A stretch of 64,000 nt of DNA from CAXXOK01 sp963663285 (GTDB lineage: Bacteria; Bacillota; Clostridia; Christensenellales; Aristaeellaceae), in the NCBI GenBank assembly GCA_963663285.2, contig CAXXNI010000002.1, positions 1,798,001-1,862,000 of the forward strand, written 5' to 3'. Made by a program: the position numbers and the translations under genes. Shown here piece after piece: positions 52,958 through 61,258 of this stretch. The notes beneath the pieces are model-generated. The model ran no database searches. It saw only the letters and a list, made by a program, of their open reading frames with translations, and was not told the origin of the DNA. Each line of letters opens with the position of its first letter. Position 1 is the stretch's first letter.

Positions 52958-53788
52958 TTACACAATGCCGCCGATGCGTGTGGTTTCAATCCCGCCGATG
53001 CGTTCCCACGCGTCCAAAATCATGTTCATGCCGATGGAGTCCGAAGCCATGTGCCCGCAGGCAATCACGTTGCAGCGGTTATCCTCCTGCAACGCTTTAA
53101 TCAGCGGCGCGTCCATCGCCATACACACAAAGGTGCCCACGCCCGCGTCGATCAGCGCCTTGCACTCATCCAGTTCTTCGCCAAGTCCGCCCGCGAACGC
53201 CACGTTCACCTTCCCTGCGTAGCTTTGCTCGGAGCCGACCCAAATTTGCGGGCGCTGTCCTTCCGGCGCCTGTGCGTATTCGCGGATGGTCATGATGGCT
53301 TCCATCAAATCGCCCACGGTCGGGCGCGTTTTGGCGGTGTACACTTCCCTCAGTTTATCTTCTACTGCGCGTTCCCCCAGCAGGTCGGCGGGCGTATGCA
53401 GCCCCAAAAACGGCATATTTAAAAGTTTAGCGCACTGCCCGGCGGCGGCAAAATTCTTGTCATGAAACAATATGGCAACATCCCGCTTGCTGCGCTCCAT
53501 CAGCTTTTGCGCCACGTTCACCGGTACGCCATTGCGAATCATCTTTTCGGTGTGGTCTTCCGCCACCAGCTCGCCCAGCCGCCCAAGCCGCGGCACCAGG
53601 TTGTGATGACGCGCCACACAATCGTACCCCAGCTGTTTGGCCAGCAGCAGTTCCGGCGTGCCCATATCGATCCCCGCCAGCACACGCTGGATGTTCTCCC
53701 CCGGCACGGTCAGTTCCGAGTCGATGGGCAGCTCGCCGTAGCCCACCATATCCAGTGCGATTTTGACCATTTCCTGTGTATTCAGCAT
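52958..53788 (-). CDS. Nif3-like protein of unknown function
   Basis: This 276-residue protein shows features of the Nif3/YqfO family: a VARHHNLVPR segment and a late IACGHMASDSIGMN, where His and Asp could bind two metals. Similarity is loose, and it could be a divergent member of the group. GAGGAGG precedes ATG 53788. It lies between the peptide ATPase genes and the deacylase in one operon, so it probably belongs to the catabolism of the imported compound, perhaps as a hydrolase. No reaction is known. Confidence 0.62.
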   Translation of the reverse strand: MLNTQEMVKIALDMVGYGELPIDSELTVPGENIQRVLAGIDMGTPELLLAKQLGYDCVARHHNLVPRLGRLGELVAEDHTEKMIRNGVPVNVAQKLMERSKRDVAILFHDKNFAAAGQCAKLLNMPFLGLHTPADLLGERAVEDKLREVYTAKTRPTVGDLMEAIMTIREYAQAPEGQRPQIWVGSEQSYAGKVNVAFAGGLGEELDECKALIDAGVGTFVCMAMDAPLIKALQEDNRCNVIACGHMASDSIGMNMILDAWERIGGIETTRIGGIV

Positions 53789-53800
53789 CGTTTGCCCTCC

Positions 53801-54757
53801 TCAAACGTTATGGCAGGCAACCATCTGCCCATCGCCAATATCCCGCAGGCATGGCGACTCCTGTGCGCAAATGGCGGTTGCTTTGCGGCAGCGGCTTAAA
53901 AAGCGGCAACCCGGCTTGGGATTGATAGGACTTTGCACTTCTCCGTCCATAGGGATACGCTCGTGCGTGCGTTCATAATCCGGATCAGCCACCGGCACGG
54001 CGGAAAGCAGCCCCTGCGTATAAGGGTGCGCGGGCTGCGCATACACCTTGCGCGTATCGCCGTATTCCACAATGGTGCCAAGGTACATTACCGCAGTTTG
54101 ATCGGCAATGTGGCGCACCATGCTCAAATCATGCGCGATAAACAGGTATGTAAGCCCCATCTCCCGCTGGAAGCGCATAAGCATGTTTACCACCTGTGCC
54201 TGTATGGATACATCCAGCGCGGATATGGCTTCGTCGCATACAATAAATTCGGGGTTGAGCGCAAGGGCGCGCGCAATGCCCACGCGCTGGCGCTGCCCGC
54301 CGGAAAACTCATGCGGAAAACGGTTGGCGTGGTCTTTACTAAGCCCTACCAGATGGAGCAATTCGTTCACCCGCTCCTTTTTCTCCGCAGCGGTTTTATA
54401 CGTTTTATGGATTTCCAGCCCCTCGGCAATAATTTCGCTGACGGTGAAAAACGGATTCAGCGATGCGTATGGGTCCTGAAAAATCATTTGCATACGGCGC
54501 GTCAGTTCCCGGGACTGCTTTTTGGTCACGCAGCTGATATCCTGCCCGTCAAAGAGTATCTTGCCGCCTTCCGGCTCGTATATACGCAGAAGCGTGCGCC
54601 CGACAGTCGTTTTGCCGCAGCCGCTCTCGCCCACCAGCCCGAGTGTTTTGCCCTTTTCAATCGAGAAGGACACATCGTCCACGGCCTTGAGCACCTGCCC
54701 CTTGCCTACATGAAAGTACATCTTCAGGCCGGAGACCTGCAAAAGTTTCTCACTCAT
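53801..54757 (-). CDS. dppF: Peptide ABC transporter ATPase (DppF/OppF-type)
   Basis: This 318-residue cytoplasmic ATPase has Walker A GESGCGKT near 44, the signature FSGGQRQRVGIARAL and Walker B VCDEAISALD. The C-terminal oligopeptide-ATPase extension contains CRFLSRC then Cys-rich positions, as in Opp/Dpp proteins. AAGGAGGG precedes ATG 54757; the frame to 54904 lies within the upstream gene. It overlaps the DppD-type gene by 8 bases and pairs with it to drive import. Confidence 0.92.
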   Translation of the reverse strand: MSEKLLQVSGLKMYFHVGKGQVLKAVDDVSFSIEKGKTLGLVGESGCGKTTVGRTLLRIYEPEGGKILFDGQDISCVTKKQSRELTRRMQMIFQDPYASLNPFFTVSEIIAEGLEIHKTYKTAAEKKERVNELLHLVGLSKDHANRFPHEFSGGQRQRVGIARALALNPEFIVCDEAISALDVSIQAQVVNMLMRFQREMGLTYLFIAHDLSMVRHIADQTAVMYLGTIVEYGDTRKVYAQPAHPYTQGLLSAVPVADPDYERTHERIPMDGEVQSPINPKPGCRFLSRCRKATAICAQESPCLRDIGDGQMVACHNV

Positions 54758-55790
54758 TGGCTGCGCCCTCCTTATCCGCACGGAGGATACCCTCTGGCGG
54801 CTCCACCTTCGGGGCGCGCTCATCCCGAAGCCAGCAGCGGCTGGTATGCCCGTCTCCGCAATCGTACATGGGCGGTTCCGCCTGCTGGCAGCATTCCATG
54901 GCATAGGGGCAGCGCGCCGTAAACGCGCACCCTTTCGGCGGCGCGTACAAATCCGGCGGGGTGCCGGGAATGGTAAACAAATCGCTGCCTACTTCCTGCA
55001 AAAGGCTTGGCATGGAACCCAGCAGCCCCCATGTGTAGGGGTGCGCGGGCTGGTAAAACACCTGCCGCGCGGTGCCCGCCTCCACAATCTCCCCGGCGTA
55101 CATCACCGCGATGCGGTCCGCCATTTTCGCCACCACGCCCAAATCATGTGTGATGATGATAATCGCCGTATCATGCGCCTTTTGCAGTTGCTTCATAATA
55201 TCCAGTATCTGTGCCTGCATGGTTACGTCCAGCGCTGTGGTTGGCTCGTCGGCAATCAGCACTTTCGGGTCGCAAGCCAAAGCAATAGCAATCATCACGC
55301 GCTGCCTTTGCCCGCCGGACATGGTGTGCGGGTAGCGGGCAAACGCCTTAGACGGATCCGGAAGACCCACCTGCGTGAGCATATCGATAGCAATTTTTCT
55401 GGCCTCGGCTTTACTCACCTTCTGGTGGCGCACAATGCCTTCGCACATCTGCTTACCCACGCGCATGGTCGGGTTCAGGCTGGTCATGGAATCCTGAAAA
55501 ATCATGGCAAGCTCACTGCCGCGCAGGCTTTCCATTTGCTTGTCCGTCCATGTTGCGATGTTTTGCCCTAAAAAGAATATTTCTCCGTCTTTCAGCCGTA
55601 CCGGCGGCGAAGGCAGCAGCTTCATGAGCGTTTGCATGCTCACGCTTTTTCCGCAGCCCGATTCACCGACAATCGCCAGCGTTTCCCCCCGGTCCAGATA
55701 GAAGCTTACGCCGCGCACCGCCTGCACCTCGCCCGCGTAGGTATCAAAGGAGACTCGCAAGTTGCGCACGTCCAGCAAATGCTCTTTCAA
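54750..55790 (-). CDS. dppD: Peptide ABC transporter ATPase (DppD/OppD-type)
   Basis: This 346-residue ATPase has Walker A GESGCGKS near 40, the signature MSGGQRQRVMIAIAL, Walker B LIADEPTTALD and the C-terminal extension with CAFTARCPYAMECC, whose four Cys bind an iron-sulfur cluster in characterised Dpp/Opp ATPases. It overlaps the DppF-type gene by 8 bases. Confidence 0.92.
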   Translation of the reverse strand: MKEHLLDVRNLRVSFDTYAGEVQAVRGVSFYLDRGETLAIVGESGCGKSVSMQTLMKLLPSPPVRLKDGEIFFLGQNIATWTDKQMESLRGSELAMIFQDSMTSLNPTMRVGKQMCEGIVRHQKVSKAEARKIAIDMLTQVGLPDPSKAFARYPHTMSGGQRQRVMIAIALACDPKVLIADEPTTALDVTMQAQILDIMKQLQKAHDTAIIIITHDLGVVAKMADRIAVMYAGEIVEAGTARQVFYQPAHPYTWGLLGSMPSLLQEVGSDLFTIPGTPPDLYAPPKGCAFTARCPYAMECCQQAEPPMYDCGDGHTSRCWLRDERAPKVEPPEGILRADKEGAANE

Positions 55791-55802
55791 TTCCGTGCCC
55801 TC

Positions 55803-56720
55803 CTAGTCTCTCAAATGGGGGTCCAGCGCGTCGCGCAGACAATTGCCAAACAGGTAGAACGCCAGTATGGTCACGCTGATGAACAAGCCGGGAATAAACA
55901 ACTGATAGGGATAAAGCCGGTAGAAAGCAGAGCCGGTTTCGCACAGCTGGCCCCAGGATGTCATCGGCGATTTAATGCCCAACCCGATAAAGGATAGATA
56001 CGCTTCCAGAAAAATCGCGCCCGGAATGGAAGACGAAATGCTGACCACCTGCTGGCCCAGAATGTTGGGCAGAATGTGGCGGAAAATCACGCGAAACGGC
56101 GTTGCGCCCTGCACCCGCGCAGCCAGCACAAACTCGCGGTTCTTAAATTGCAATATCCGGCCGCGCACCACACGAGCGGAGCTCATCCACCCCGTCATGG
56201 CGATGGTGATGATTATCGCCACCGGGCCGGAGCCCATGAGCAGCATAATCAACGTTACATATATCAGCGAAGGGATGCACACGCCCACATCAATCACGCG
56301 CATGATAACCATATCCACCCAGCCGCCGAAGTAACCGGAGATACCGCCCAGAAAAATGCCGATCAACTGCGGCACAATCGCGCCGAATACGCCGATCAGC
56401 AGCGATACCCGCGCGCCCATCCATACCCGCGCCCACAAATCCCTGCCGACCGAATCGGTACCGAACCAATGCTCGGCATTTGGCGCCTGATTGGTCGCAA
56501 GCATATTGGTGGTTTCGTAGCTGTATTTGGAAAAGACAGGCGCAAAAACCGCAAACAACGAGATGATCACAATAACAATAAAGCTGATAACCGCCACTTT
56601 ATCCGCCCGGATGCGGCGGAAAACATCCGCCCAGTAGCTGACCGACGGCCGGACAATAACGTCCGCCATGCCCTGCTCCCGCTGTAAAGGCGTAAACTTT
56701 AATTGTGTTAATTCCGACAT
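55803..56720 (-). CDS. dppC: Peptide ABC transporter permease (DppC-type)
   Basis: This 305-residue membrane protein has the DppC/OppC layout: an N-terminal helix, the extracellular HWFGTDSVGRDLWARV motif, then five helices and the ATPase-contact loop REFVLAARVQGATPFRVIF. ATG 56720 has AGGAGG upstream; the frame to 56765 enters the DppB-type gene. Confidence 0.93.
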   Translation of the reverse strand: MSELTQLKFTPLQREQGMADVIVRPSVSYWADVFRRIRADKVAVISFIVIVIISLFAVFAPVFSKYSYETTNMLATNQAPNAEHWFGTDSVGRDLWARVWMGARVSLLIGVFGAIVPQLIGIFLGGISGYFGGWVDMVIMRVIDVGVCIPSLIYVTLIMLLMGSGPVAIIITIAMTGWMSSARVVRGRILQFKNREFVLAARVQGATPFRVIFRHILPNILGQQVVSISSSIPGAIFLEAYLSFIGLGIKSPMTSWGQLCETGSAFYRLYPYQLFIPGLFISVTILAFYLFGNCLRDALDPHLRD

Positions 56721-56733
56721 AGTTTCAGCCTCC

Positions 56734-57654
56734 TCACTTCGCAATACGGATGCGCGGGTCCGCAAGGCCGTAAATCAAATCTATAATAAAGTTGGCGGCA
56801 ACGACAAATACGCCGAAAAACACCGTAAGCCCCAGCGTCATGGTATAGTCCAGGCTTTGCACCGAGGTTACGAAAAAAGCGCCGATACCGGGAATGGCAA
56901 ATATCTGCTCCACCACGAAAGAACCCATGAGGATGGAAACAATCTCCATACCCATGGAAGGAATCATGGGAATAATCGCATTTCGTATTTGGTGGTTCCA
57001 CACAATGCGCCACGTCGGAAGTCCCTTGGCTTTTGCGGTTTTTACATAGTCCTCGGTAATCACTTCCAGCATTAATGTGCGCATCATACGGGTTTTAATC
57101 GCGATAGAACCAATCGCCAGCGTAATGGTCGGCAGCACGGTGTGCGCAAAACTCGTCCACCGCGCCACGGGGAAAATGCCCAGTTTGATGGCAAACACGT
57201 ATTGGAGAAGCGAAGCCAGTATAAAAACCGGCACCGATACCCCCAGCACTGAAAAGGCAACCAGTGAATAATCGATCGCGCGGCCGCGGCGGCGTGCCGC
57301 GACAATGCCGAACAGAATGCCAATGGGGAAAGACAGCAAATACGCCTGCAGCCCAAGCTGCGCCGACGCCGGAAATTTGCTGGCGATAATGCCGTTTACA
57401 GATTGCCCCACATATTTCAGCGAATAGCCGAAATCCCCCTGCAGGAGGTTTTTCATAAACGTAAAATACTGCTCCATCAGCGGACGGTTCAGCCCGTAAT
57501 ACGCCATCATGCGCTGCTGCATTTCCAAGCTCAGCATCTGCGTAGTGCCAAAGGGGTTGCCGGGCAGCGTGCGCAGGAGAAAAAAGCTGCTGGTTGCAAT
57601 TAACCAGATGGTAACCAGTGAGATTACCAATCGCCGAATCGTGTACTTCTTCAA
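56734..57654 (-). CDS. dppB: Peptide ABC transporter permease (DppB-type)
   Basis: This 306-residue membrane protein has the DppB/OppB layout: a first helix with TLPGNPF after it, six helices in all, and the ATPase-contact loop EDYVKTAKAKGLPTWRIVW. It starts 82 bases after the binding-protein gene, across an intercistronic hairpin, and precedes the DppC-type gene by 13 bases. Confidence 0.93.
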   Translation of the reverse strand: MKKYTIRRLVISLVTIWLIATSSFFLLRTLPGNPFGTTQMLSLEMQQRMMAYYGLNRPLMEQYFTFMKNLLQGDFGYSLKYVGQSVNGIIASKFPASAQLGLQAYLLSFPIGILFGIVAARRRGRAIDYSLVAFSVLGVSVPVFILASLLQYVFAIKLGIFPVARWTSFAHTVLPTITLAIGSIAIKTRMMRTLMLEVITEDYVKTAKAKGLPTWRIVWNHQIRNAIIPMIPSMGMEIVSILMGSFVVEQIFAIPGIGAFFVTSVQSLDYTMTLGLTVFFGVFVVAANFIIDLIYGLADPRIRIAK

Positions 57655-57685
57655 GGCGTACCTCCCGCTGTGTTTACATCATTGC

Positions 57686-57722
57686 CAAAGGAGCGAAGAG
57701 CGAGCCGCCCTCCGCCCCTTTG
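57686..57722 (-). terminator. Intercistronic hairpin between binding protein and DppB-type permease
   Basis: On the minus strand CAAAGGGGCG and CGCTCCTTTG pair, with one mismatch, around 17 bases. No T-run follows. It sits where the binding proteins of both sugar importers also have hairpins. Confidence 0.5.
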
Positions 57723-57735
57723 CAGGATAACATAC

Positions 57736-59352
57736 TTATTTGTTTACCACCAGATTGTTGAACTCGAAGCCGTCCGCAGCAGAAATCTGGAAACCGTCCA
57801 CATAATCCTGTACAACGTGGATGGTGCCCTGCAGGTAGATGGGGATAATGCCCGCATCGTCCATGAATATCTGCTCGGCCTGCTGGGTCAGTTCCGCTTT
57901 CTTTACCGGATCAAGCTCCTGTACTGCAGCTTCCACCAGCTCGTCAAACGCGGGATCGGACCAGATACCGGCATTGCACTCGCCGCCGGTCATCATGCTT
58001 TCCATGATGTCGGTGGGCAGCACGTCGGACTCCCATGTGATAACGAAGATGTCGTAGGACAGGTCGAAGAAGGTGCCGATCGCCGTACCGATCACGTACT
58101 GGTTCAGCTGAATGGAGGTAATGCCGAGGTTCTGCTTCCACTGGTCGATAATGGTTTCGCACAGCAGCTTCTGCTCGGTGGAATCCCATGTGACCAGCTT
58201 CATTTCGGGCAGCTCGGACACATCAGCATAGCCCAGTTCTTCCAGCGCCTTGGCAAGGTATTCCTTGGCCTTTTCTACATCGCCGGCCGCAGGCACGGAT
58301 TCGATGGGATATTCATCCACAAAGGTGCCGCCGCTGGTGCCCGCAAAGCTGGGGTCAACCAAACGGGTAGCCGCGCTGGTCGCGGAGTTTACCGCCTGGC
58401 AGGTCGCCTCACGGTTGAAGCCGTAGCTCAGTGCCTGGCGGAAGTTTTCATTCGCCATTACCTTGCCGGTTTCCTCGGTGTTGCCGTTCTGGTTCATCCA
58501 CAGGAACATGAAACCGCCGCCGAGTGTCTTGTACTGGTAATCTTTCAGGTAATCGTAGTACTGGCTGGAGATCACCTCGATAGCGTCCACTTCGCCGCTT
58601 TCAAACATGGCGACTTCGGTGTTGGCATCTTCAATCTCCAGGAAGTGCAGGTTTTTCGTCGGAAAGGAATTAGCCGCATCCCAATACAAATCGTTCTTGG
58701 TCAGGTCCATGGAGCTTTCCAGCACCCAATCGGTCATCACGTACGGGCCGGAATACAGCATGGTATCCACTGAGGAGCCCAGTTTATCGGCGCCCACGGA
58801 CTCTACAAAGTCCTGACGCAGCGGATAAATGTGCTTGCGCGCGATGGTCGCATCAAACGTGGCCAGGGGATATTCCAGCGTAAACTGGAGGGTTTTTTCG
58901 TCCAGCGCTTTTACGCCGACATCTTCCCACGCCATTTCCTCACCGGAGGCATACGCTTCGGCATTTTTAATGGCATACCAGCTGCCTGCCGCAGGCGAAC
59001 CCGCTACGGGGTCCAGTATGCATTGCATGGAGTACTCAAAATCATACGCCGTCAGGTCTACACCGTCGGACCATTTCAGCCCGTCGCGCAGGTGGAAAGT
59101 GTACTGGGTGGCGTCGTCGCTTAACTCGTAGCTTTCCGCACCGTCCAATTGGATGCTGGCGCCGAAGTTGCGGATCAGCTGCAGCTGCGTAAGGTAAAAA
59201 ATGTTGTGGTCATTGGAAGACTGGCTCATCAACGGGTTCAGCGTGACAATGCCGTTGTACGCCATGGTGAAATCCTCGCCTGCTGCAACAGCCTGCGCGC
59301 TGACGCTGAGCAGCAGTACCAGTGCCAAGACAATGGCAAGTGCTTTTTTCAT
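57736..59352 (-). CDS. Peptide/D-amino-acid peptide binding protein (ABC family 5)
   Basis: This 538-residue exported protein has a signal peptide ending AVA-A near residue 23 and the large family 5 solute-binding fold: NPLMSQSSNDHNIFYLTQL near the start, then YTFHLRDGLKWSDG. It should capture a peptide or related compound for the DppBCDF-type importer encoded downstream. No lipobox Cys is present. ATG 59352 follows GAGGGGAACAGGT. The neighbouring D-aminoacylase-like, cyclodeaminase-like and YheO-type genes suggest a D-amino-acid-containing or N-acylated ligand. Confidence 0.9.
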   Translation of the reverse strand: MKKALAIVLALVLLLSVSAQAVAAGEDFTMAYNGIVTLNPLMSQSSNDHNIFYLTQLQLIRNFGASIQLDGAESYELSDDATQYTFHLRDGLKWSDGVDLTAYDFEYSMQCILDPVAGSPAAGSWYAIKNAEAYASGEEMAWEDVGVKALDEKTLQFTLEYPLATFDATIARKHIYPLRQDFVESVGADKLGSSVDTMLYSGPYVMTDWVLESSMDLTKNDLYWDAANSFPTKNLHFLEIEDANTEVAMFESGEVDAIEVISSQYYDYLKDYQYKTLGGGFMFLWMNQNGNTEETGKVMANENFRQALSYGFNREATCQAVNSATSAATRLVDPSFAGTSGGTFVDEYPIESVPAAGDVEKAKEYLAKALEELGYADVSELPEMKLVTWDSTEQKLLCETIIDQWKQNLGITSIQLNQYVIGTAIGTFFDLSYDIFVITWESDVLPTDIMESMMTGGECNAGIWSDPAFDELVEAAVQELDPVKKAELTQQAEQIFMDDAGIIPIYLQGTIHVVQDYVDGFQISAADGFEFNNLVVNK

Positions 59353-59375
59353 ACCTGTTCCCCTCACTTATCCGT

Positions 59376-60320
59376 TTATTCTATACCAGTGCACAAATAC
59401 TTTGCGCACACGATATCCTCAACCGCAAGCCCCAGCGCGTCAAAGAGGGTAATCTCCTCTTCATTCTCCCGCGCGGGCGCTTTGCCCATCAGCACCTCGC
59501 CGATGGAGCCCACCACATGCTCCGGACCGATCAACCCTTCCTGAAGCGGAACCAGATATTCGCCGGATTCCGCCAGCAGCGCGGGCACATAATCCGCATA
59601 CAGTTTTGCCGCCGCAACAAGCCCGCTGGTAACCTCCCGCGTGGCGGGGGTAAAGGTACCCACGGCATTGATATGCGTACCTTTGGCAACCCACTCCTTT
59701 TGCAGGAATGGTTCTTTGCTGGGGGTCAGCGTGCAAATGATATCGGCATTCTTCACGCACGCCTGCGCACTGTCCGCAACCGTTACCGGCAGGCCGTGCG
59801 CCTGCGTCATTTCCCGGGCAAAACGCGCTGCACTGGCGGGGTTAATGTCAAACACCGCCGCTTCGGTAATATTGCGTACACAGCGGATGGACGCCAAGTG
59901 GCTCCTCGCCTGCGCCCCCGCGCCAATCAGTGCTAACCGGCTTGCATCCTTGCGTGCCAGCAAATCCGTCGCAACGGCGGATACAGCACCGGTGCGCATT
60001 TCAGTAATCACCGTTGCATCCGCCATGCCGACAAAACTGCCGTGAACAGACTCAAACAACATAACATAGCCGATGTGCGAGGGATACTCCGTACCGATGT
60101 TTTTATGGAACGCCGTCAGCACCTTCGCGCCGAAATAATCATCCGCTCCCAGATAAGCGGGCATAAAGCCGAACGCTTCGCCATCCGGCAGTTTGATTAC
60201 GCTGCGCAGGGGCTGGTTAGCCGCGCCCGATTCCAGCGCCACAAGCGCCTGCCGCATCAAGGGAATGCACACCCCGGGGGTCAGCTTCTGCCGTACTTCC
60301 GCCGCTTCCACAATCCGCAT
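59376..60320 (-). CDS. Ornithine cyclodeaminase / mu-crystallin family dehydrogenase
   Basis: This 314-residue protein has the OCD/mu-crystallin fold, with a Rossmann motif LIGAGAQARSHL near 130 and RTGAVSAVATDLLA just before it. Members deaminate ornithine to proline, or reduce cyclic or open ketimines of amino acids with NAD(P)H, or dehydrogenate alanine. Which reaction applies is not clear from sequence. It is the second gene of the operon, 15 bases after the regulator, and is probably one step in the breakdown of the amino acids taken up. Confidence 0.85.
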   Translation of the reverse strand: MRIVEAAEVRQKLTPGVCIPLMRQALVALESGAANQPLRSVIKLPDGEAFGFMPAYLGADDYFGAKVLTAFHKNIGTEYPSHIGYVMLFESVHGSFVGMADATVITEMRTGAVSAVATDLLARKDASRLALIGAGAQARSHLASIRCVRNITEAAVFDINPASAARFAREMTQAHGLPVTVADSAQACVKNADIICTLTPSKEPFLQKEWVAKGTHINAVGTFTPATREVTSGLVAAAKLYADYVPALLAESGEYLVPLQEGLIGPEHVVGSIGEVLMGKAPARENEEEITLFDALGLAVEDIVCAKYLCTGIE

Positions 60321-60335
60321 CGTTCCTTTTCCCCC

Positions 60336-60959
60336 TTATTCCAGCTCATTTAAGTAGTTATATACGGTAAACTTGGTTACGCCCAGCCGCTCCGCCACAT
60401 ACGGAACACTGCGCTGCATCTGGAATGCGCCCTTCTCTTTCAACAGACGTACCAGGCTGAGCCTCTCTGCTTTTTTCATGCTTTCGATGGGCCGGTTCAC
60501 AACCTTCAGGCAGCTGTCGAACAGCTCGTCGATCGCCGGCTGTGCATCGCTGTTGAGGCGATCCATCAGGTCTCCTTCAAAATCCGTCAGGTTATCCAGA
60601 ATTACACGCATCTGACTCATTACCGTTACATCCAAGTTGATACCCATCGCAAAGTGATATCCTTCGCCGCGCATATGCACCGTTGTGGATTTAATCTGCT
60701 TGCCATCCAGCAGCACCTGCTGATTAATATAGTTCAATTCTAAATTCTGTCCGCTTTCAACGCTGACAGCTGTATCGTTTCCGTAAATGCTCAGGGTGGA
60801 ACCGGCTTTTCGGCCGGTAACATGGCCGTTAAAAATTGCAAGGTTATGAATATGCTGCCCGCTCATTTCGTGGATGACCGTTTCACAGTTCGGGCCAAAC
60901 ATGACCGCGATGCCTTCCGCCAGCTTATATAGGAAGGCGTATGCTTCTTTTTTATCCAA
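60336..60959 (-). CDS. YheO/DauR-type transcriptional regulator (PAS-like + HTH)
   Basis: This 207-residue protein has an N-terminal PAS-like domain of the YheO family (ETVIHEMSGQHIHNLAIFNG, about 26-45) and a C-terminal helix-turn-helix (SVPYVAERLGVTKFTVYNYL, about 184-203). DauR of Pseudomonas, the best-known member, represses D-arginine catabolism. It is the first gene of the ten-gene operon, so it probably controls its own operon and perhaps the divergent acyl-CoA synthetase. No strong ribosome site is seen before ATG 60959. The ligand is unknown; a D-amino acid is a reasonable guess. Confidence 0.87.
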   Translation of the reverse strand: MDKKEAYAFLYKLAEGIAVMFGPNCETVIHEMSGQHIHNLAIFNGHVTGRKAGSTLSIYGNDTAVSVESGQNLELNYINQQVLLDGKQIKSTTVHMRGEGYHFAMGINLDVTVMSQMRVILDNLTDFEGDLMDRLNSDAQPAIDELFDSCLKVVNRPIESMKKAERLSLVRLLKEKGAFQMQRSVPYVAERLGVTKFTVYNYLNELE

Positions 60960-61013
60960 CGATTAACACCAGCTTTCCATGGCGTTCTGATTTAACAAGA
61001 AGATTACGCTCTA

Positions 61014-61042
61014 AACATATTAGAAATTCAACGAATTGTCAA
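61014..61042 (-). promoter_or_regulatory. Promoter of the ten-gene peptide operon
   Basis: On the minus strand a perfect TTGACA (61042-61037) and TATGTT (61019-61014) are 17 bases apart, about 55 bases before the regulator gene. Confidence 0.65.
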
Positions 61043-61124
61043 CATAAATTTTACTTTTAATTTGATTATTTCTTGTTTTTTCCCTGTGTTTCCCATTGCC
61101 AGCCGCTCCCCCTCTATATCCCCT

Positions 61125-61152
61125 TTGATAAAAATAGTTACAAAAGTACAAT
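61125..61152 (+). promoter_or_regulatory. Promoter of the acyl-CoA synthetase gene
   Basis: TTGATA at 61125-61130 and TACAAT at 61147-61152 are 16 bases apart, about 105 bases before the gene. It diverges from the peptide operon promoter. Confidence 0.6.
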
Positions 61153-61258
61153 ATTGTGGTAGATTTATCCCATCAGGGATACCGCGGGAAACTCCATTTC
61201 CCAACGCGCGGCATCCTGCCAAATACGAGGCAACCGTAAGCCGACGGGAGAGAAAGCA

